Shown here piece by piece: positions 12,695 through 17,521 of a DNA stretch of 17,521 nucleotides. The position numbers and the translations under genes are program-made. Location: NCBI GenBank assembly GCA_016218095.1, contig JACREV010000135.1:1-17521 (forward strand), given 5' to 3'. Every line of letters starts with the position of its first letter. Position 1 is the first letter of the stretch. Below the pieces are notes generated by a model. That model worked only from the letters and a program-made list of their open reading frames with translations. It was not told where the DNA came from and did no database searches. Source of the DNA: Deltaproteobacteria bacterium. Its GTDB lineage: Bacteria; Desulfobacterota; GWC2-55-46.

Positions 12695-14188
12695 TCAGTT
12701 GTTGTGTCTGAGGCGCGGTATCGCGCCGGAAAGCTCAAGCTGACGGAACTTCTCCTTGAGGTCTTCTGCGGTCTTCTTGGCCGCGAGCTCGAAATTCCTG
12801 CCCGCGTTGGTGATGGTCCGCGTGTACTCGACGAAGGACTGGTTGTCCTTTATCCACTTCTTCGTCAGGTTGTGGCCGTAGGTCTTGATGCCGACGTTGA
12901 AGAGGTCGAAACGGAGCGCCCTCTTGGCTATCTGCGGTATGGAGTAGAACTCCTTGGTGGCCCTCATCGTCTCGGTCTGGAGCTGGTAGTAGTTCATGAG
13001 CTTCGGCTCGAAGACGACGTGGTGGGCGTCGTATATCGACCAGTCCTTGTTGATGATCCTCCCCTCGGAGTCGAGGTCGCGGTAGCACTTCGTGCCGGGC
13101 AGAGGCGTGAGGATGAGGAACTGGACGGAATCCAGGTCGTTCTTCTTTGCGAACGTTACGGTTTCCTGTATGGTGTCCGTGGTGTCGAGGTCGGAGCCGA
13201 AGACGAACATCCCATGTATCCGGATGCCTTTCTTGTGGAGCGCCTTTATGCAGGTGGTTATGTCCTCGACCGACTGCTTCTTGTTGTAGGCCTCGAGCGT
13301 CTTGGGGTTGACGGACTCGAGCCCTATGTAGACGGTGTGGCAACCGGACTTCTTCATGAGGTCGAGGAGCTCAGGGTCCTTCGCGACGTCGACCCTCACC
13401 TGCGCGGTCCAGTTGGGGGTGAGCCCCTTCTCTATCATGGCGTTGAGGAGCTCCTTCGTGCGCTTCTTGTGGGCGCAGAAGTTGTCGTCGTAGAAGAATA
13501 CCCAGTTCTTTCCGGCCTTCCGGATGTTCTCAAGCTCTTCCATGACGCGCTCCTTGGAGCGGAACCTGTACTTCTGGCCGAACATGCCCGTGACCGAGCA
13601 GAAAGAGCAGTCGTAGGGGCACCCCCTCGAGGTCATGACCGGGGTTATGGAGAACCTTTTTATGCCGATCGTCTCCATCCCGGCTATGAGCGTAAAGTCC
13701 GGGCAGGGCAGAGAGTCCATGTCCTTCATAAAAGGGTTTACCTTGTTATGGTGGACCTTGCCGTCGAGCCTGTAGGAGAGGCCCGGGATTTTCTCGAACC
13801 CGGAGCCCTTCTCGAGCGCCTTTACGAAGTCGACGATGTGGTCGTCGGCCTCGCCGCGCATGACGAAATCGCAGTACTCGAGAGCCTCGTCAGGCATGTA
13901 TGTCACGTGCGGTCCGCCCATGAATACCGGTATCCCTATCTTCCTTAAGAGCGTCGCTATCTCGTAAGAGCGCCGGGATGTAGATGTTATGGTGGAGAGT
14001 CCCACCGCGTCCGCGCTTAATATGTCTTCGAGGTCGAGCTCTCCGACTGATTCGACATAGCTTTTTACGTCGTATCCGTTCTTCTTCAGTATGGTCGAGA
14101 GGAGCACTGTCCCGAGCCTGGGAAGCGGCATCCTCGTGAAAACATGTAAGTCCGGCGGGTTGGGCTCGATGAAGACGATCTTTCGCAT
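12695..14188 (-). CDS. B12-binding-domain radical SAM protein
   Basis: 497 residues. The N-terminal ~130 residues resemble a cobalamin-binding Rossmann domain (RKIVFIEPNPP, LGTVLLSTILKKNGYDV, ADAVGLSTIT, VFMGGPHVTY), without the base-off DxHxxG motif. The radical SAM core carries the 4Fe-4S motif RGCPYDCSFC (C190, C194, C197), then FYDDNF, VYIGLESVNPKTLEAYNKKQ, GIRIHGMFVFG and LTPLPGTKCY. A helical ~100-residue C-terminal part follows. The family includes BchE-, HpnP- and HpnR-like enzymes; the substrate here cannot be assigned. Two ATGs compete: AAGAGG abuts the first (14197) but is 9 nt from the second (14188), which gives the family-like start MRKIVFIEPNP, so I chose 14188. A strong promoter lies at 14222-14250. 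It shares an operon with the transglycosylase, hinting at an envelope-related substrate; that is inference only. Confidence 0.85.
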   Translation of the reverse strand: MRKIVFIEPNPPDLHVFTRMPLPRLGTVLLSTILKKNGYDVKSYVESVGELDLEDILSADAVGLSTITSTSRRSYEIATLLRKIGIPVFMGGPHVTYMPDEALEYCDFVMRGEADDHIVDFVKALEKGSGFEKIPGLSYRLDGKVHHNKVNPFMKDMDSLPCPDFTLIAGMETIGIKRFSITPVMTSRGCPYDCSFCSVTGMFGQKYRFRSKERVMEELENIRKAGKNWVFFYDDNFCAHKKRTKELLNAMIEKGLTPNWTAQVRVDVAKDPELLDLMKKSGCHTVYIGLESVNPKTLEAYNKKQSVEDITTCIKALHKKGIRIHGMFVFGSDLDTTDTIQETVTFAKKNDLDSVQFLILTPLPGTKCYRDLDSEGRIINKDWSIYDAHHVVFEPKLMNYYQLQTETMRATKEFYSIPQIAKRALRFDLFNVGIKTYGHNLTKKWIKDNQSFVEYTRTITNAGRNFELAAKKTAEDLKEKFRQLELSGAIPRLRHNN

Positions 14189-14221
14189 TGTGGCCATCCT
14201 CTTTTACTTGAGATGCCCGAC

Positions 14222-14250
14222 ATCTTACCCGCTTGGAACAGGTATGTCAA
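14222..14250 (-). promoter_or_regulatory. Sigma70 promoter of the radical SAM-transglycosylase operon
   Basis: On the minus strand: perfect -35 TTGACA (14245-14250), 17-bp spacer, -10 TAAGAT (14222-14227). The predicted start near 14215 leaves a leader of roughly 25 nt before the ATG at 14188. Confidence 0.7.
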
Positions 14251-14353
14251 GGAAAAAGCCTTTTGCCCGACGCCTCCATTTTAGCGATTTTCCGGCCTTT
14301 TTCAGGGGTTTTTGGCCCCTTTTGAGCCCTGTAACTGAGGGCCATTATAGCCG

Positions 14354-14370
14354 TACAAAGGAGGTTTGTA
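14354..14370 (+). promoter_or_regulatory. Hairpin presenting GGAGG in its loop, before a GTG codon
   Basis: TACAAA (14354-14359) and TTTGTA (14365-14370) form a perfect 6-bp stem with GGAGG as its 5-nt loop. A GTG start (14372) follows at 7-nt spacing, opening a plus-strand frame that begins SKGTLERLPRASG and runs on antisense into uvrA. An ATG at 14370 is followed at once by TGA. The layout resembles a CsrA/RsmA site (GGA in a hairpin loop, GUACA upstream) over an SD. A weak promoter, TTGAGC-18 bp-TATAGC, lies just upstream. Whether a gene is present is unclear. Confidence 0.35.
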
Positions 14371-14451
14371 TGTGAGCAAAGGCACCCTTGAGAGGCTCCC
14401 GCGCGCGTCGGGGTTTGCTGTAAAAGGATGCCCCGGAAAGACGGCCTGTAA

Positions 14452-17262
14452 CTATATCGGAAGGGAGAGGGCTTCCTTTAGGTATCTGGCGATGAGGCTC
14501 GACCTGGAGGCCGCGACCTCCTCGGGTTTTCCGGAAGCGACTATCTTGCCGCCTGCGTCGCCTCCGCCTGGACCGAGGTCTATTATATGGTCGGCGGTCT
14601 TGATGCACTCGAGGTTGTGCTCGATGATGAGGACCGTGTTCCCGGCGTCTACGAGCCTGCCGAGTACGGAGAGGAGCTTCCGGGTGTCGTCCATGTGTAG
14701 GCCGGTCGTAGGCTCGTCCAGGATATATAGTATATCCCCGCTTGTCTCTTCGACAAGCTCCCTGGCGATTTTGAGGCGCTGGGCCTCGCCTCCGGAGAGG
14801 GTCGTCGCGGACTGGCCGAGTTTCAGGTACCCGAGCCCGACGTCCCTGAGTATGGAGAACCTCCTCTGGAGGTCTGTTTCGTAAGGAAAGAGGCGCAAGG
14901 CCTCCTCAAAGGTCATCTCAAGGCAGTCGAAGATGGATTTGCCCCGGTATCTCACCTCAAGTACCGTATTTTTATATCTTTTCCCCCCGCATACGGCGCA
15001 CTTCACGTAGACGTCGGGGAGGAAGTACATCTCGAGCTTCTCGACCCCCTCGCCCCTGCAGGCCTCGCACCTGCCGCCCGTCACATTGAACGAGAAGTGG
15101 CCGGGGGATAACCCCATTGACTTTGCCGCCGGGAGCGACGCATAGAGCTTCCGGATGGCGTCGAAGCCGCCGATGTAGGTAAGCGGGTTCGACCTCGGGG
15201 TCCTGCCGATGGGGGACTGGTCTATGAGCCGGAGTCCTGAGATATACCCGAGCCCCTCCAGAGACCTGTACGGGAGGGGTTTATCGACCCTGGATTCTCC
15301 AAAGTGCGGGGCAGAGGCGTTATAGAAGGTGTCCACTACGAGCGAGGACTTGCCTGAGCCCGAGACCCCGGTCACGCAAGTCATTGTCTTTAAAGGGATT
15401 TTGAGGTCTATCGACTTGAGGTTGTTGCCCGAGGCGCCCTTTAGCGTTATGAACCTACCGGAGCCGTTCCTCCTCCACCTGGGCACATGTATGACCTCCC
15501 TGCCTGTCAGGTAGTTCGAGGTGAGGGTCCGGGCTGTTTTAAGGAACTCGTCCTTTGGCCCGGAAAAGACGAGGCGCCCGCCGCGCTCCCCTGCGCCGGG
15601 GCCGAGCTCGACTATGTTGTCGGATGCGAGTATCATCGCGGGGTCGTGCTCGACGAGGACGACGGTGTTGCCGAGGGAGGCGAGCCTTCTGACCTGCGCG
15701 ATCAGCGTATCTATGTCGATAGGGTGGAGGCCGATCGACGGCTCGTCGAGTATATAGAGGACGCCGGTAAGCGCAGAGGCGAGCTGGGTGGCGATGGATA
15801 CCCGCTGGGCCTCGCCTCCGGAGAGGGTCTTTGTCAGCCTGTCGAGTGTAATGTATCCGAGACCCGTCTCGGAGAGGAAGCCGAGCTTGAGGGTTATCTG
15901 CTTTAATACCTCTTTCGATACCTCCTTCTCGAACCGGGTAAGTCTCAGGGACTTGAAAAAGGCCCTGGCGTCCCTTATAGACATCCTGCTTACATCCGCT
16001 ATCGTCCTGTCGTCGACCCGGACCGAGAGCGCGGCCTTTTTCAACCTCGCGCCCCGGCACGAGGTACATGTCACCTGCCCCTTGTACCTTGAGGTGAAGA
16101 CCTTTATATGGAGCTTGTACTTTTTCGTATCGAGGTATTCGAAGAACGCATCTATCCCGTCGAAGTCCTTTGTCCCATCGAAAACGAGTTTGCGTTCACG
16201 GGAGGATAACCTATCGAAGGGTTTTTCGAGGCCTATCTCGTATCTGGGCGCGTATTTTTCGAGCTCCTCGTACCACCACTTGTACGCGGGCTTGGTCCAG
16301 GGCTCTATCGCCCCGTCTTTTAGAGAGATCGTCCTGTCCGGGATTATCTTGTCCTCGTCGTAGTGGAGGAGGTTGCCGAAGCCCTTGCACTCCGTGCATG
16401 CGCCGACCGGGTGGTTGAAGGAGAGTGCGAGCGGTGACGGTCTCTCGGCCTTTGTCCCGCACGCGGCGCAGGCGGGATAGGTCGAGAACCTCTCTACTCC
16501 GCCGTCGGCCTCCTCGGCCCACGCCTCTCCATCGCCCTCGCGGAACGAGGTCTCGAAGGCCTCGGCGATCCTCTGCCTCTCCGTCTCCTTTACAACGACC
16601 CTGTCGGCTATGACGTCGACGCTCTCGGCGAGTGTTGCGGGCCTTTCGTATTCGATATTAAAAATTCTTCCTTCGGCGCGGATGCGGATAAAGCCTTTCC
16701 TCAAGAGGTCTCCGGCGAGTTCGTCCGTTGACTTGGATTTTGCGGCTACGGTGAAGCCGATGGTCAGGCGCGCGCCGGGCCTTTCAGTAAAGAGCCGCTC
16801 CGCGATCTTCGTGGGGTTCTCCTCCCTTACAGGCGAGCCGCACCCCTGGCAATAGAGGCGACCCACGCGGGAGAAGAATATCCGGAGGTAGTCGTTAAGC
16901 TCTGTCGTTGTGCCGACCGTCGAGCGGGACCCCCTTACAGGGTTCTTCTGCTCGACTGCGATCGCCGGGCGGATGTTCCGGATTACGTCGAGGTCGGGCC
17001 TGTCCATGCGCTCTAAAAACATGCGCGTGTAGGTAGAGAGCGACTCGATGAACCGCCACCTCCCCTCGGCGAAGAGCGTATCGAAGGCGAGCGAGGACTT
17101 GCCGGAACCCGAGGGGCCGACTATGGCGGTTATCCTGTTGTGAGGGATCCTTAAGTTCAGGTTCTTGAGGTTGTTCTGCCTTAAGCCCTCTATGACGAGC
17201 TCGTCCTTATCGAGCACGGGCGCGGGGAGCATCTCCTCTGCCAGCGCCCTTTTCTTTGCCAT
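14452..17262 (-). CDS. uvrA: Excinuclease ABC subunit A (UvrA family), possibly a divergent paralogue
   Basis: 936 residues, full UvrA length. UvrA dimers find DNA damage and load UvrB in nucleotide excision repair. Two ABC modules are intact: Walker A GPSGSGKSS (49-57) and GVSGSGKSS (632-640), signatures LSGGEAQR (480-487 and 822-829), Walker B LYILDEP (502-508 and 845-851). Zinc cysteines: C265/C268 with C289/C292, and C732/C735 with C755/C758, the last set framing the FSFNVTGGRCEACRGEGV insertion. The UvrB-binding region (~130-260) is present. The segment after the first Walker A reads ERMDRPDLDVIRNIRPAIAV and EQKNPVRGSRSTVGTTTELN, which departs from the canonical SIEGLSPAI / QKTTSRNPRSTVGTVTEI, so this may be a second UvrA clade rather than the housekeeping copy. 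ATG at 17262 with GAGGT 8 nt upstream. Single-gene unit. Confidence 0.9.
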   Translation of the reverse strand: MAKKRALAEEMLPAPVLDKDELVIEGLRQNNLKNLNLRIPHNRITAIVGPSGSGKSSLAFDTLFAEGRWRFIESLSTYTRMFLERMDRPDLDVIRNIRPAIAVEQKNPVRGSRSTVGTTTELNDYLRIFFSRVGRLYCQGCGSPVREENPTKIAERLFTERPGARLTIGFTVAAKSKSTDELAGDLLRKGFIRIRAEGRIFNIEYERPATLAESVDVIADRVVVKETERQRIAEAFETSFREGDGEAWAEEADGGVERFSTYPACAACGTKAERPSPLALSFNHPVGACTECKGFGNLLHYDEDKIIPDRTISLKDGAIEPWTKPAYKWWYEELEKYAPRYEIGLEKPFDRLSSRERKLVFDGTKDFDGIDAFFEYLDTKKYKLHIKVFTSRYKGQVTCTSCRGARLKKAALSVRVDDRTIADVSRMSIRDARAFFKSLRLTRFEKEVSKEVLKQITLKLGFLSETGLGYITLDRLTKTLSGGEAQRVSIATQLASALTGVLYILDEPSIGLHPIDIDTLIAQVRRLASLGNTVVLVEHDPAMILASDNIVELGPGAGERGGRLVFSGPKDEFLKTARTLTSNYLTGREVIHVPRWRRNGSGRFITLKGASGNNLKSIDLKIPLKTMTCVTGVSGSGKSSLVVDTFYNASAPHFGESRVDKPLPYRSLEGLGYISGLRLIDQSPIGRTPRSNPLTYIGGFDAIRKLYASLPAAKSMGLSPGHFSFNVTGGRCEACRGEGVEKLEMYFLPDVYVKCAVCGGKRYKNTVLEVRYRGKSIFDCLEMTFEEALRLFPYETDLQRRFSILRDVGLGYLKLGQSATTLSGGEAQRLKIARELVEETSGDILYILDEPTTGLHMDDTRKLLSVLGRLVDAGNTVLIIEHNLECIKTADHIIDLGPGGGDAGGKIVASGKPEEVAASRSSLIARYLKEALSLPI

Positions 17263-17449
17263 TGGTAAGTACCTCGGTTGAATCTGGTAGAATAACTTAT
17301 GAGTATAACTTAAAGAGGGGAGGAATTCCAGAAGGAAGGAGAGGGGCGTTGTTAAGACGGACTTGCCGACTCGCGCGTAAAAAAGTTGCCTGCCAACAGA
17401 ACCTGGCAGGGCGTTCCGGTTGCGAACAATAAAACAGTCTGTAAATCAT
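17263..17449. other. Intergenic region upstream of uvrA
   Basis: No gene seen. A minus-strand TATACT near 17301-17306 could be a uvrA -10 box but lacks a clear -35. An inverted repeat, CCTGCCA (17389-17395)/TGGCAGG (17404-17410), lies beside a run of A residues (17379-17384); on the minus strand this is a weak terminator-like shape with a 4-nt gap before the T run. No LexA-type operator was recognised upstream of uvrA. Confidence 0.4.
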
Positions 17450-17478
17450 TTGACTTTTGTAATATGTGTTACTATAAT
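17450..17478 (+). promoter_or_regulatory. Near-consensus sigma70 promoter at the right edge
   Basis: -35 TTGACT (17450-17455), exactly 17 bp, -10 TATAAT (17473-17478). It points to the gene starting at 17516 and is the best-scoring promoter by eye in the window. Confidence 0.75.
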
Positions 17479-17494
17479 AATACATATTACAAAA
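17455..17494. promoter_or_regulatory. 13-bp inverted-repeat operator overlapping the promoter
   Basis: TTTTGTAATATGT (17455-17467) and ACATATTACAAAA (17482-17494) are perfect reverse complements separated by 14 bp that contain the -10 hexamer. The left arm fills most of the -35/-10 spacer; the right arm covers the predicted start site. This is the classic geometry of a repressor operator (TetR/MarR-like dimer pairs). The regulator is unknown; autoregulation by the downstream gene is possible. Confidence 0.6.
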
Positions 17495-17515
17495 TGAGAT
17501 TTTAAGGGTCTTTTT

Positions 17516-17521
17516 ATGCCA
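17516..17521 (+). CDS. Start of an unidentified gene leaving the window
   Basis: ATG CCA at the last six bases, preceded by AAGGG (17504-17508) at 7-nt spacing and by the promoter/operator at 17450-17494. Only two codons are visible, so no product can be named. The operator suggests a tightly repressed gene, perhaps a regulator or an efflux or stress function. Confidence 0.4.

Noticed and set aside
12680..13948. 422-residue plus-strand open frame
   Set aside because: Fully antisense to the well-supported radical SAM gene; rich in R, G, V, L, E, Y as expected from the complement of its codons, with no recognisable domain or SD.
14296..14320. AGGGG-TTTTTGG-CCCCT stem followed by TTT as a terminator
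   Set aside because: The T run is on the plus strand where no upstream gene exists; on the minus strand it has no T-tract, so it does not serve uvrA convincingly.
1..17521. CRISPR array, tRNA, rRNA or riboswitch
   Set aside because: No regularly spaced direct repeats, no cloverleaf with TTC/GGTTC arm, no rRNA-like sequence, and no TPP- or Moco-type conserved leader seen before thiE or moeA by eye.

Overview
The window holds about eleven protein-coding genes of a Gram-negative bacterium with a fairly GC-rich genome. Arg AGG and Ile ATA codons are common. Sigma54-type regulation (an NtrC homologue), a MEDS-PAS sensor, a B12-type radical SAM protein, an NirB fragment and several families of GC-rich intergenic hairpin repeats all fit an uncultured deltaproteobacterium-like (Desulfobacterota/Nitrospirota-type) lineage. 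This placement is an inference; no rRNA or other phylogenetic marker is present. No tRNA, CRISPR array or intact insertion sequence was seen.

Layout. 1-391 (+): C-terminal piece of a siroheme/4Fe-4S nitrite reductase, cut by the window edge. 392-751: non-coding, with two degenerate hairpin repeats. 752-2245 (-): MEDS-PAS-PAS sensor with no output domain. 2373-5528 (-): ntrB-ntrC-thiE, a tight three-gene operon (7-nt gap, then an ATGA overlap) with a good sigma70-type promoter upstream of ntrB. A divergent promoter at 5647-5674 drives a Nudix hydrolase (+). Behind it lies a 27-residue hydrophobic peptide gene whose strong Shine-Dalgarno (SD) sequence can pair perfectly with an upstream anti-SD stretch. 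6242-7032: an 0.8-kb non-coding repeat island. 7033-7944 (-): exported tandem DUF1259 (LppY/LpqO-type) protein. 8242-10845 (-): moeA, mtnA and a small membrane protein, ended by a rho-independent terminator at 8013-8043. 10846-11246: repeats, a terminator and a 142-bp MITE-like element. 11247-14188 (-): B12-binding radical SAM protein plus an MltD-like lytic transglycosylase with LysM domains, from one promoter. 14452-17262 (-): full-length UvrA family protein. 17263-17521: intergenic, ending in a near-consensus promoter overlapped by a perfect 13-bp inverted repeat, just before the start of a gene that leaves the window.

Functional themes are housekeeping and regulatory: nitrogen signalling (NtrBC), thiamine and molybdenum cofactor synthesis, methylthioribose-1-phosphate isomerisation, cell-wall turnover and DNA repair. 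The most notable material is non-coding: the SD-sequestering hairpin before the small peptide, a hairpin displaying GGAGG in its loop at 14354-14370, the MITE-like element placed between a stop codon and a terminator, the nested inverted-repeat island, and the operator/promoter at the right edge. No clearly new multi-gene system was found.
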